Part shown: piece after piece, positions 23,701 to 34,882 of the stretch
How positions within the stretch are numbered: the first letter of the stretch is position 1
Layout: each line of letters opens with the position of its first letter
Assembly: GCF_018446385.1 (NCBI RefSeq)
Contig: NC_055987.1
Coordinates: forward strand, 4,605,705 to 4,669,704
DNA length: 64,000 nucleotides
Source of the DNA: Zingiber officinale
Taxonomy: Eukaryota > Streptophyta > Magnoliopsida > Zingiberales > Zingiberaceae
Direction: 5' to 3'
The notes under the pieces: generated by a model
Databases searched by the model: none
Told to the model about the DNA's origin: nothing
Seen by the model: only the letters and a program-made list of their open reading frames with translations
Made by a program: the position numbers and the translations under genes

Positions 23701-26700
23701 CTTTTGTATCTAAAGGTTACAGTGCCACAATGATATGCAGTTAAGCAAGACAAACAATAAGTAGCTGTAGCAGAATCTGCAATCAGATTTAAAGTACAAG
23801 AAAATAAAATAAAATTTCCCTATAGTTGTGCTACTTATATATCAACTAAGCATAAGAAGTACCTACAAGTACCAAAGACTGCAAAATATGATAGACCATC
23901 AGCGACCATTGAATTCTTGCATAGGGCAGTGAAAAAGTATGCATTATGGTGAACTTTTGGAAGTAAGATAATTGAATTTTACTTCTAGGTTTATAAAGAT
24001 TAGATGATTTTGTATTGGAGGAACAGAAGAATATGCTTAGATCAAGTGAGTTTACTGTTGCAGCAGAACTCCAGAAGGTACAACAAGCATACCTACAGAT
24101 ACCTGCCTGCACTAAGAGCATAAGGTTATGAGTATGAAGTAAAATCACAAACTAGAAGGTCCCTTGGGGTATTCATATTCATACCCCCATAAAACTAGAC
24201 ACTGCATCAAATGCCAAAATTGTTGCTGAAGAGAATATGATGGTGCAATCAAGTGGATAAAACAATGCAATGGTTCATGTTACCTGGACAAGCCTAGAGG
24301 CACACTAACATCAGTCTAGATAACAAGCATAACATTACATAACAACGGTAAGTATATGCTTTACTAATCCTCGAGTGGTAGGCAAACATATAGCTTGACA
24401 ACCCTTAGCCATCCTTAAGGTAAAGAAGTATTAGATCTACTCATCTACATTCATAAACACTTTGGTTAATAGATGATCTCTTCCACTCTGAAAATCAAAG
24501 TATCAAATTGTGCATTAACATAATGTTGACTAAACTTATAAGGGGAAGAATAAAAACAAACAAAAAGACAATGAAGATACAAGGTGCACTTACTATGAAA
24601 TGTCCATTTGTGTGTAAATAGGCATCATCAAGTTTTGCATCATTTCCCATATTATCATCTTCCTCTGAACCATCTTGACTACCAAAAGCGCTATGAACAG
24701 AAGATTTAGGAGAAGCTGGTCTGATAACATGTCCCCCTCTTTTATTTGGGACAGCATGAGCAGATTGCTTATTACCTAACACATTAAAGCTGATTAAATT
24801 GATAAATCCTTTGCTTACACCACAAAAAGTATAGGTCATAAGAAAAAATATTTCTGTAAGGAAACCAAAGAGAGATCTTTTACTAATATAATCATTACTC
24901 TGTCTGCATAAAGCAAAAAAAACATTTGAGGCCAAAACAAAAGGTTTCCATCAATAAATTATTCATGATTATTAAGGCAAAAAAAAAGAGGGATCTTGCA
25001 TTGTTGAGTCAAACTATCCTTATTAAAGTTGGAAATTCTAGAATCTTCAGTTATCAAAGATAACTTCAAGTCTTCTGGCTCAGTACGAATCATAACTATT
25101 TTCACACTCACTGCCATGGTGTGTGCCCTAATATAAGCAGTATAAGTTTCTCAATTTGCCAGCCAAAATATGGAGAGATTAAAGCCGTGACAGATCATGG
25201 TAGAGCACCTAACTTATAACAGTTTGCCCTTCGCGGATAGAGTTGGAATATACAAGCTCCAGTGGTTGTACCATATATTATCTTAATGACAATCATAATA
25301 ACAATTATCTTAGATCCAGTAAACTTGTCCATTTTTCCAGTGTACTCAACTCAACAGTTAGCTAGCTTAAGGGACATGCTCAATTCGTCCTACTAATACC
25401 TGAATTATCATTGAAAGAACAGAGTATCATCTAGAAAGATATACCTAGAGTGTCAAAGAAATGAAAGATCCATCAACGACTAGAATTATATCAACATAAA
25501 CAGCTTTACACTGTGAGAGAGGAAAAGTGATTGACAAGCTCTTGCCAATATGGGGTCTTGGAAAAGAATTGGACCACATTGGGTCTATTGTATGCAGTCT
25601 TACCATGCATTGCAAGAGGTTGTTTCCGCGATTCTAATCCGTGACCATAAGGTCGCATGGCAGCAACTTTATCGTTGCGCCAAAGCTTCCCTTTATTGAC
25701 AACAATATAAATAAATAATTGTTTGGTGAAAGTGGCAAAGTTTGATCCGAAATATGAATCAAATGAAATCATACATAACCACAAGAGAACTTGTAATCTC
25801 TCGCTCTAAGTACCACACAACAAGGTCTTGCATCTAAAATAAGGCATCCTTACAATACTCAGCAACAAAGAGAAGAATACCAAGATTGCATAACGAACCC
25901 TCGACAAGCACCTTGACTCCAAAAGGAGCCTTTAGAGAAAACGTCATAAGAGATTCACATGAGATTTTTCCAATGGGTAAATAGTATAGGAAAAAAATCA
26001 CAGTACACTAATTTTCCATCATAAGCATACTGTCATATAATAGGAAAGAAGAATAGAGGAAACAATAGCCTAAAAAGAACCTAAAATATTCATATGATCT
26101 AGCTGGTTGATCCGACATATTCCATATGCTAATAATTTTCTTTTTTAAAAAAAGAAAGATTGAATACATTTTTTCTCTCTCTCAACCAAGTACCAAAACA
26201 AGAAGGTTCCATTCTCGTCCTTGGGGCTATAATGTCATGGTAGGACATCTAGGTTGTCACCCAGACACTCGCGGTTCAATCCCCAGCTATGGCATATAAA
26301 GTAGGAATTTTTCCTCCAAATGGGGGTTGCTTGCTTCAAAAAGGTTCCATTCCCATACCTCATTCCTAACAAAGTCACCCTTATAACACCATATGGATGC
26401 AATAAAAAACATTTAACATGCTAATTAGCCCTTCAGATGAGTGTTCAATTGCAATAGGTCTAATGGGAAAATCATACAAGTGTGACGATGATACTAGATC
26501 CTCCAAGCGGGTAGTAATTACACAGGTCGGGCAAGAAGAGTCTGCGGATTGTGTATAAAACACCAAACACCATCGCAAGAAAAATAATGGATGTAAGAAA
26601 TGGAGCCATGTGACAGTTCTCTCTAGTGGATGTAAAAAAAACCCATCAATATTGGCTAATAACAGTAGAATCAACTAATGTGTAAGATGCACGCAACCAA

Positions 26701-27485
26701 ATGCAAGCAGGAACATTTCAAAACGACTGCACGTAACTTGCTCGCTAATGAAAGTCCCAACAAAAAAAGAAAAGGTTATTGGATAAGCTATGTTCCAAAA
26801 GTCAATTATAAGTTTCTTTCACTAAAGTACGCTTCTTGATTAGGACACGTTCCAAACGTCGTCAGTTGAATAAATTTGGTATCGTTACAAAACTGCGATC
26901 AATTACAACCTTATTTACGTAGCTTTTAACTAGAATTTCTTGATCCAAGAAGAGATAACTATGCCTAGAAGGTATTGTCGAGTACACGAACCACAGTTCC
27001 CTAAAAGCATCGAAGGATAAACCCCGTCAATACGGAGAGAAAATAGAAAATGGTGATCCATAAGTACCTTCCGGAACGGTTTGCAGACGAGGCAACCCTT
27101 CGGGAATCGGATATCCCTTTTGATCCTCCTCCACCAAGAACGGCCCATTCGTCACCGGCACCTGGCCCTCCAGAGCCTCCTCCTCCTCCTCCCCGTCCGT
27201 CTCCGCCGCCGCCATTACGTCCGGCAACGACACCGACCCTCCGACGCGTCGGTAGTAACCGGGGCTCTTGCGTCGAGGGCCGTACTGGCCACGCCTCCAC
27301 CTCCTGGTCTCGTCGCCCTCGTCTTCGAGGGCGGCATCGCGGCGACGGTCACGCTCCCTCTCGACGGCGCGGGCGAAGTCGAGGACCTGGCTTAGGGTTT
27401 TGCGGTGCATGTAGTAGGCGGAGACGGCGACGACGGAGGCGCCGACGAGCGCCGCCACAGCGAGGTGGAGAGCGTAGGCGTCCAT
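14767..27485 (-). CDS. AMPD: AMP deaminase (plant FAC1 type), 20 coding exons
   Basis: AMP deaminase hydrolyses AMP to IMP and ammonia (EC 3.5.4.6). The plant enzyme (Arabidopsis FAC1) is essential in embryos and is membrane-anchored. Exons (minus strand): 27485-27068, 25690-25604, 24775-24594, 22829-22622, 22178-22000, 21897-21846, 21748-21621, 21518-21339, 21222-21155, 21075-20933, 20351-20290, 19309-19196, 18468-18328, 16066-15914, 15781-15728, 15657-15547, 15435-15262, 15176-15096, 15002-14904, 14835-14767. All introns are GT-AG and the frame is continuous: 2703 nt, 900 residues. Residues 5-25 form a hydrophobic N-terminal helix. The family signature [11 protein letters not shown] is in exon 4. 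The metal-binding H452-V-H454 is in [11 protein letters not shown] and the catalytic aspartates D797-D798 are in SLSTDDPLQ. The model is somewhat longer than FAC1 (839), mainly in the disordered N-terminal region. Exon 2 is the least conserved and least certain. Confidence 0.92.
26203..26214. repeat. SINE target-site duplication, left copy
   Basis: AAGGTTCCATTC, identical to 26341-26352. Confidence 0.75.
26215..26340 (+). mobile_element. tRNA-derived SINE in intron 1 of AMP deaminase
   Basis: A 126-bp element lies between perfect 12-bp direct repeats. A B-box GGTTCAATCCC is at 26273-26283 and an A-box-like stretch at about 26230-26245, spaced as in Pol III promoters. The 3' part (GGAATTTTTCCTCC) resembles tails of plant SINEs. 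It is antisense to the host gene and removed by splicing. The intact TSD suggests a fairly recent insertion. Confidence 0.75.
26341..26352. repeat. SINE target-site duplication, right copy
   Basis: AAGGTTCCATTC, identical to 26203-26214. Confidence 0.75.
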
Positions 27486-29210
27486 CCGGCGCGCCTCCGA
27501 TTGGTTTTCCTCGCCTCAGGTTAGGGTTTCTCTCCAGAACCTTCCAAGACACGAAATGGGAGAACTGAGAAGCGACCTGTCGCCTATCGGCTCGGCGGCG
27601 GGTTTGGGAGAAGAGAAGGGGCATTCGAAGAGGCGATGCATAAATAGAGGTAGAACATTCGGGTGAGTTTTTGGGTCGGCCAGTGCTGGATAAGAAAAGT
27701 AGGAAGTAAAGGATGCCCACTTCCTTGAAAATTATTATCATTCTTCATTATTAAATATTATCACAAGCATAATAAGTTTATTATTAAATTTTATGAAAGT
27801 GATAAACGTCAAAATATTTTTAAAAATATATTTATAGCTATGGTTTAAAAGACAAAAATCAAATTTTCATTATTATATCTCCTCTATATTTTGTCTAAAT
27901 TTTGAATTAAGGAGCATGTTATAACAACTATAAAATTTATATATATTAGAACAATTATAATTTTATAGTTACTATAATATGAATATTAAATGTGTAAATT
28001 AAATTCATATGATAATAATTATGAAATTGTAATTATTAAAATATGAATATGTTCAACAGATTAAGTAATTCATAACTAATTACTAAATCATAGCTATGGT
28101 CCCATTAGGTAAATAATATAATGATTAGATACTCATATTCCAACGGATAATCAAAAAATATAAGATTGGAATCTATTATATAATATATTTTTTTCTATTG
28201 AGAAGCAGGTCTACCAACATTAGTAGTACGGATGAATCTTTATGAGTGCTTTCTATTTTTTTCGATGATCGATGGAAAATTTTTGTTGGGTTAAATTGAT
28301 CACCCTCTATGAGCTAAATATTAGATATCGTCAATTAAAAAAAATATTAAAATTATAATTGTTATAATATGAATATTTAAATTTTAAATATGGATTATAT
28401 CAACTATGAAATAGTAGTTCTATAACCTAAAAAATAACTTGATTTTGTAACTATTATAATGTGTCCAACTAATTTAGGATTTGTGTGAAAGAGAAAAATA
28501 GAAATTGAGGGTGGTTAGATAATTACACATGGATTGCGAGATATTATTTTGATAAAAAAAATATAAAAAATTAAAATGAGGTGTCGATTGGATGTTTTTT
28601 AGAACAATAAGGATCTTCTTTTCACTTTTGTCTTTTAAAAACAATAAATAAAGACAATTTAACAAAAAAAATTTAAAAAAAAAAAATCAGCGCTAGTAGA
28701 AGCCACAAAGCTGCTAAAGTAGTGGGGAGATCAATTACATGTGGGCGTCGCGTATAGTCCAGTGAAAGAGCCACGTCAATGGGATTGCGACGTGTAAGTC
28801 TGTCGTTAGTCCTTTTCGTCAGGAGATATCATAGATAATTATTCCCTCGGCCAACAGCTAACAATGAGAGTTGACTCATACAACACTAGCCAAGGATGTG
28901 GCTCCTTTAGCCTTTAATTAATGTCGCATTTTAGTCGTTGTATAATCTAAATTCTAAATCATGCTGATTATAATTTTTTTAAAAAAAACATACATAACTA
29001 AATATATGTATATAAGTAAATACTTTTTTGTTTTTGGATTGGTTCGATGAGGACGCGTGCGCTAGCTCCGGAAAGCCAACTGACTACGGGAATCATAAAG
29101 CGGACGGATTTATGAGAGAGCTTTCCATTATGTAAAGGTAGTTTTTATAAAGATTATTTTAAAATCAGTGTGGAGTTAAAGTATAGAGTATTAAATATTA
29201 GTGGATGCAA
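27486..29210. other. AMP deaminase upstream region and AT-rich intergenic DNA
   Basis: The first 150-250 bases are GC-rich and probably contain the AMP deaminase leader and core promoter. From 27740 on the DNA is AT-rich with no convincing coding sequence, RNA gene or repeat boundary until the LTR at 29211. Confidence 0.5.
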
Positions 29211-30038
29211 TGATGTGAAGGGGTACTTTTTTGCTGTCACGATGAAAGTTAATGAAGGTTAGAATTAAGATGGTCAACAGATGGATGGTCTTAATCGATC
29301 GGATGAGACATATCCCGATCAGGGATTAAATATCGATCCATCGTCTCTGACACAGAGTAATCAAACCAATGCTCAAGGGACGTAGAGAAGTTGAGCCGAG
29401 CGACTCTCCCGCTCGACGTGACAGTGGACTACTGGTCGAGCGGTCATTCCGCTCGGCCCAATAATTGACGACACTTCACTTGGATGACACTTGGATCGAG
29501 CGGCTATCTCGCTCGATGTGGCAAGGATATCGGTCCTAGCCGAGTGGTCATTCTGCTCACCCCAAACAACAGACACGGCGAGATGTCCTTCGACATCCTT
29601 TTGGAAGCTAGTGTTGTTGATAAGCGGCATGGTCAGACAGAAGATTGTACGACGAAAGCTTCTACTGTCATTTCAAAGATATACTCGGCCCGTTAAAGTA
29701 TCGTGTCAGGGATACTTTACTGACATGTCTCTTCAGGAAAATCTTGAGATTGCGTGCCCGCTTTAAGAAGTGTGCACACACGCTACAGGAGCCCTATATA
29801 AAGGGGGTCCAGGCATCAGCGGATGTATGTTTTTCTCGCAATTTCTACTATTGCGCTACAGTTCTTTGCTTCTTGCTTCGCCAAAGACTGACTTGAGCGT
29901 CGGAGGGTCATCGTCGGGGACCCCTTCCCTGGCTCGACACTAACGCTGCTTGTGTTATAGGCGGGAGCAAAGTCCATCGGAGGTCAGCAGGAGCGTCACG
30001 TCCCCAGCGTCTGTCTTCTCAACTTTCGGACAGGATCA
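29211..30038 (+). repeat. 5' LTR of element A
   Basis: Starts TGATGTG and ends GGATCA. A TATATAAAGGG box is near 29792-29802. It is about 828 bp and is homologous to 61213-62049, including many short palindromic CCGAGCGG-type motifs. Confidence 0.82.
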
Positions 30039-30040
30039 TA

Positions 30041-30060
30041 TTTAGCGTCGTCTGTGGGAA
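30041..30060 (+). other. Primer binding site of element A
   Basis: TTTAGCGTCGTCTGTGGGAA directly follows the LTR. It matches, with two C-to-T/G-to-A type changes, the TGGCGCCGTCTGTGGGAA site of element B. Confidence 0.7.
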
Positions 30061-30085
30061 CGTCATCTGAATATGAGCCGAGAAA

Positions 30086-31206
30086 ATGGAAAATGTTGGA
30101 CGGCTAACCATCGTGACGCTCACTCAAGAGGAGTTGGAGATGCTCGTGTAAGTACGGGCAACAAAAATGATGGAGTGGCAACAACAACAGGCGATAGTCG
30201 ATCGTTTATCACTGCAACCTGCGACCTCGGCGGCCAATAGGCGAGCGGGGGAAGAAGACCGAGCAGAGCAACTCTCTATATGGGGATAGAAGCGAAGGTC
30301 AATCGACACCCAAGGGGAAGCGTCGCCCGCGCCGATCCCCTTCCATCAGGCTCTGATCCAAACTCCCTCGGAGATAGCCCAAGCTCATTAGGAGCGGGGA
30401 TCATCTTTTGACGAGGCGCTCGTTCGAGATGCGAGGAAAGGAAAAGCGCCCCCGAAGTGTCGTATCCCCCGAACGGATCAACAGGAAGTTCTTAGAGGAA
30501 ATCTTACAAGACCCTCTGCCTCGACACTATACCCCGTTGACGATCGGGACGTACAACGGGATGACCGACCCAGATGATCATCTGGACCAATTCGACAATG
30601 AGGCTACGCTGCACCAGTACACGGACGGAGTAAAGTGCAAAGTCTTTCTCACGACTCTCTCCGGATTGGCGCAGCGCTGGTTCAGAAGGCTGTCAGACGA
30701 CTCGATACGAAGTTTCAAACACTTCTGAGCCGCATTCCAGCACCACTTCGTCATCAACCGACACTACCAGAAGACAAGCATCAGCCTCTTCGCCCTGAAA
30801 CAAGAGCCCAAGGAAGCGCTCCGAGCGCACATCCAACGCTTCAACCAAGTGGTCATGGATATCCCCTCGGTTTCGTCCGAGACCATGATGAATGTCTTCA
30901 CCCAGGGGATCTTCGAAGGGGCTTCTTTCGGTCATTCATCCATAAGTCACCCTAGGACTTCGACCACATGTTGAAAAAAGCCAACGAATACATCAACGTG
31001 GACAAGACCCAAACGGTCAGAAGGAAGGAGGCGCCGACCGGGCATTCGGCGCCAACCAAGCGTCAACCGGCTAGCAACCATCTGCTGCCCAAAGGGCCGA
31101 GGGCTGAAGGAGCACGATTGCACCAGGAGACCAGGGTACACGTCATACAGCACGTGGCATCTGGTCGGCCCAAGACGCCTAAGGGAAAGGTATGGACGCT
31201 TATGTT
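30086..31206 (+). pseudogene. gag of element A, 5' part (broken)
   Basis: The start MENVGRLTIVTLTQEELE aligns with the gag of element B, but stops appear within 25 codons and again further on. Between 30408 and 31200 the Retrotrans_gag core is readable in pieces (DPDDHLDQFDNEATLHQYTD, LAQRWFRRLSDDSI, then after a frame change ALKQEPKEALRAH-like sequence). It is cut at 31206 by the gag-only copia insertion and continues at 38265. Confidence 0.8.
31202..31206. repeat. TSD of gag-only copia element, left
   Basis: ATGTT, repeated at 38260-38264 directly after the element. Confidence 0.85.
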
Positions 31207-31792
31207 TGTTAGGATCCTTCGTACTCGGCTAGAGAGGGGGGTGTGAATAGCCGCCCCAAATCGCTCGTTTCTTCCTACAATTCGTTAGCGCAGCGGAAAA
31301 ATAAACTAGAAACGAAAGGAAGACTACAAACCTCAAACAAACCGATGTAACGAGGTTCGGAGATTAGGGCTCCTACTCCTCGGCGTGTCCGTAAGGTGGA
31401 CGAGTCCAGTCAATCCGTCGGTGGATGAGTCCCCGGAGAACCGGCTAATACAATAAACTCCTTGTGGGTGGAGAAACCTCGCCACAAACGTTTGCAACAG
31501 CAAACAAAGAGTACAAGAACAAAGAGTAAGCAAGAAATACAATAAGGATACACAAGCACTCTACCAATCTTGCTTTCTCGTCGACTGGAGTCCGGATGAA
31601 GCAGCAGCTTCAAAAACTCTAACAGCAGCAGCTGTTCCAGTCGGGGAAGCTCACGCGAAGCTTTGGACGAGCTCAACAAAACTCAAGCACAGCAGCACTT
31701 AGCAACAGGAAGGAGGAAGAAGAGTTGTCGCACAGAAGATGCCTCGATTCTTTTATACCTGCGAAGAAGACAGCGAAGAAACTAGCCGTTGC

Positions 31793-32040
31793 GATCGGTC
31801 GTGGACCGATCGGGAACCCTGATCGGTCCCCGGACCGATCACTTCATTCCGTAAAGTTGCCCAACTTTACGTTTCGATCGGCCCGGACCGATCAGCATCG
31901 GTCCACGCACGATCCCACCTCTCGTCTCGATCGGTCGGAGACCGATCAAGCTTCGCCGATCGGTCCCCGCATCGATTGCTTCCTTCGTTATCCGATCGGT
32001 CACCGGACCGATCGATACACAACGATCGATCGGTGCAGAC
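31793..32040. repeat. GATCGGTC...GACCGATC palindrome cluster
   Basis: Several inverted units of the form GATCGGTCCnnGGACCGATC are spaced irregularly in the LTR. Similar clusters occur at 37034-37320 and at 33645-33775 in the internal region. Confidence 0.85.
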
Positions 32041-32514
32041 GATCCGAGCTTGGTTTTGCCTAAACCAAGTCCCAAGTCTCCCAAACCAACATTCGGTCAA
32101 CCTCGACTGTTGGTACTTAATTCCTAGCATCCGTCACCCTTGACCGCTAGGACTTTCTCAACACCGATGTCCGATCATCCCCGATCCATCTGGATTTTCC
32201 TTGCCTTCCTCAGACTTCTCACCTAGCTTCACTCACGTGATTTTCCACCGCCTAACATCACCAGTTAGGACTTTCTCACCGCCTGGCTTCACTCACCAGG
32301 ACTTTCCCACCGCCCGGCTTCACTCACGGGACTTTCCACACCGCCTAACATCCCGGTTAGGACTTTCCCATTCACCTAGCTTCACTCACTAGGATTTTCC
32401 AATGCTCGGCTTCACTCACGGGACTTTCACCTTCACCTAGCTTCACTCACTAGGATTTTCACCTGGATTCACTCACCAGATTTCCCACCGCCTGGCTTCA
32501 CTCACTGGGACTTT

Positions 32515-32745
32515 TCCCGTGCCAAACTCCTGTTTGGACTTTCCCGCCAAGTCTCCATACTTGGACTTTTCGCGTGCCAAGCTCCGGACTTTTCCGTCCC
32601 AAGTCTCCATACTTGGACTTTTCCAGCCAAGCTCCCTGCTTGGACTTTTCCGTGCCAAGTCTCCATACTTGGACTTTTCCAGCCAAGCTCCCTGCTTGGA
32701 CTTTTCCGTGCCAAGTCTCCATACTTGGACTTTTCCCGAATCAGT
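32515..32745. repeat. Tandem short repeats with dyad symmetry in LTR
   Basis: Units of about 26-32 bp alternate: CCAAGTCTCCATACTTGG then ACTTTTCC, and CCAAGCTCCCTGCTTGG then ACTTTTCC. Each unit is a small hairpin. The partner LTR has the same array at about 37775-38010. Confidence 0.85.
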
Positions 32746-32983
32746 CAACCAGTCAACCTTGACCTACGGTTGCACCAATAATCTCCCAAACATCTATTCT
32801 TGTCCCACATCAAGAATAGAACTCTCTCACGAGTGTCAAACATCAACATGCAACTCAACTAGGTCAACCTTGACCTAAGATTGCATCAACAATCTTCCCA
32901 AGTCAAACATCAAAATACAACTCAAGTCAAGTCAACTCGAGTCGGGTCAACCAGGTCAACCTTGACCTAAGGTTGCACCAACA

Positions 32984-33000
32984 ATCTCCCCCTTTTTGAT
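32984..33000 (-). other. Polypurine tract of gag-only copia element
   Basis: On the minus strand AAAAAGGGGGAGAT directly precedes TGTTGG of the LTR, the usual copia arrangement. Confidence 0.8.
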
Positions 33001-34882
33001 GTTTGACAAAACTATAATCAAGTTAGGTTAACCCGATAACCTAACTTAGGTTTTCCAACCATCTTCCAATGTCCAATGTTCTTTCCTTGAACATTCTCCG
33101 GACATTCTCCCCTTAGGTTAACCCGATAACCTAACTTGGGTTCTCCAATAGTTCTCCCCCTTTTTGACACACATCAAAAAGTATTCCAATGTTCTTCCTC
33201 GAACATTCCTTGACAAACTTCCCCTAGCTTAGGTTAAACCGATAACCTAACTTGGGTTTTCCAATAATTCTCCCATGAACACTCTCCCCTTTTTGACACA
33301 CATCAAAAAGGAAAAAGGAGAGTATCAAGGTCAAGAGTTTCTTCCTAATGAAAGTCCCATACCTTTCATTGAAACTCTTAATTTCCCCCTTGATACTAAA
33401 CTCAACAATCAACTTAGTGATAACCCCATATCACTAATCCTCAAAAGTCTTAAGGAGTAAAAACTCCTCCTAAAAGTCAACTCCCCCTTGACAATTAGGT
33501 AAAACTCCCCCTAAAGGTCAACTCCCCCTTGACCATTGCACCAACAATGTCTTGGAGAGTTTCAAACCCTTAGAAACCTAAACCACAAACTTTCACAGCC
33601 GGAATTTCAGATATACAGTTGAAATTCAGCTTTTGGCACGCCCTGATCGGTCACCAGACCGATCAGGATCCCATTGGATCGGTCCCCAGACCGATCCACA
33701 TTCACTGGGATCGGACTGCCTCCGGACCGATCCACACTTCCCTGGATCGGTCCGGTGACCGATCCAAGATCCCTTATCAGAATTCCTGAATTTTTACCCG
33801 AAATTCAGAAACCCATAAACAATTCCAGAAAATTTCAAAAATTATGAAACTTTGAGGATACACTCCTCATAACATATACTATCAAGGAAAAATAGTTTTC
33901 TATGAAAATAACTTCCATTTTCAAATCTTGATACAAAATTCGAAAACTTTGAAATAGTTCAAAGTTAACTCAACTTTGTATCACAATGTTCAATGATGAA
34001 AGCAATCACTAAGATGACTTCATTAAGGTTTTCCAAATCAATTTCAAAATGATTTTAAAACCATTTGAATTTAGGACCATAATCTTAGGGCTAAATGTAC
34101 ATGACTTGTACACAAGCTTTCCCTATGATCCTCCTTTTCTTGAATTAGGCTCATCTAGGTACAAAAACTATGCACCTTGATCCTAACTCATGATCCTAAT
34201 ATCTCACACACATCTAAGGTGTATCAAACCACATTCAAGTCAATTTGATGTGAGATATGGGTTAAGGTCAACTTAGGCTAAGTTCTCATGCATTTTCTAA
34301 ACATCAATTTGATCTCAATATCAAATTATATGTTTGTCCTTAAATCAATTTCATTGATTATAATGCAAGAGATGATGTCATGGCATATAATGATATCATA
34401 AGTAAAAACATGTGCCAATGTCATGATGTCATGGCATAAAGTTTGAAACTAAACTAACACATGACACATAGATAACCTAAGCATTATCATGACATATCAA
34501 ATGATAATAAAATGAATATGATGTCATGGCATGGCATATGGCAACCAATCATGGCAAGTTAGCACAAATAAAATACCTAAATCCCTATCTAAGTATCCTT
34601 AGCCTTAGCTAACTTAAAATCTAACCCTAGATTGCCCATATATCCCTAAGAGAAAACCAAAATCCCAATTATGGTATTTCTCTAGGTTTTCCTCAAATTG
34701 TGCCACTTAAGATTAAAAATGATATTTCCACCATTAGGCACATTTAGCTCTTCAAAGGAGTAAATGATAATTCCATTTCATTTTCAAAAGTTCTCAAAAC
34801 CTTGAAAATACTCCTTGAGTGTCAATTTCCTCAAAGTTGGGTTAACTACCCTTCTTATTGGAGTTGACACTCTCTAACCCAT
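33001..34882 (-). other. Non-coding internal region of gag-only copia element
   Basis: About 1.9 kb where pol would normally be. It holds CCCCTTGACC- and CTCCCC-rich short repeats, extra GATCGGTC palindromes at 33645-33775 and AT-rich sequence. No pol motif is recognisable on either strand. Confidence 0.75.

Larger units (their letters stand above)
31207..32983 (-). repeat. 3' LTR of gag-only copia element
   Basis: On the + strand it reads TGTTAGGATCC...GCACCAACA, 1777 bp against 1840 for its partner. It differs mainly by many 1-6 bp deletions and by CCG/CGG where the partner has CTG/CAG. It carries a palindrome cluster (about 31793-32040) and two tandem-repeat tracts (about 32225-32510 and 32515-32745). 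Confidence 0.9.

Noticed and set aside
27050-27568. Pro/Arg-rich frame on the plus strand, 172 codons
   Set aside because: It is the complement of GC-rich exon 1 of AMP deaminase; composition alone keeps it open.
32241-32745. Regular short repeats resembling a CRISPR-like array
   Set aside because: They are eukaryotic LTR-internal tandem repeats with an exact partner array in the other LTR; no cas genes and no unique spacers.
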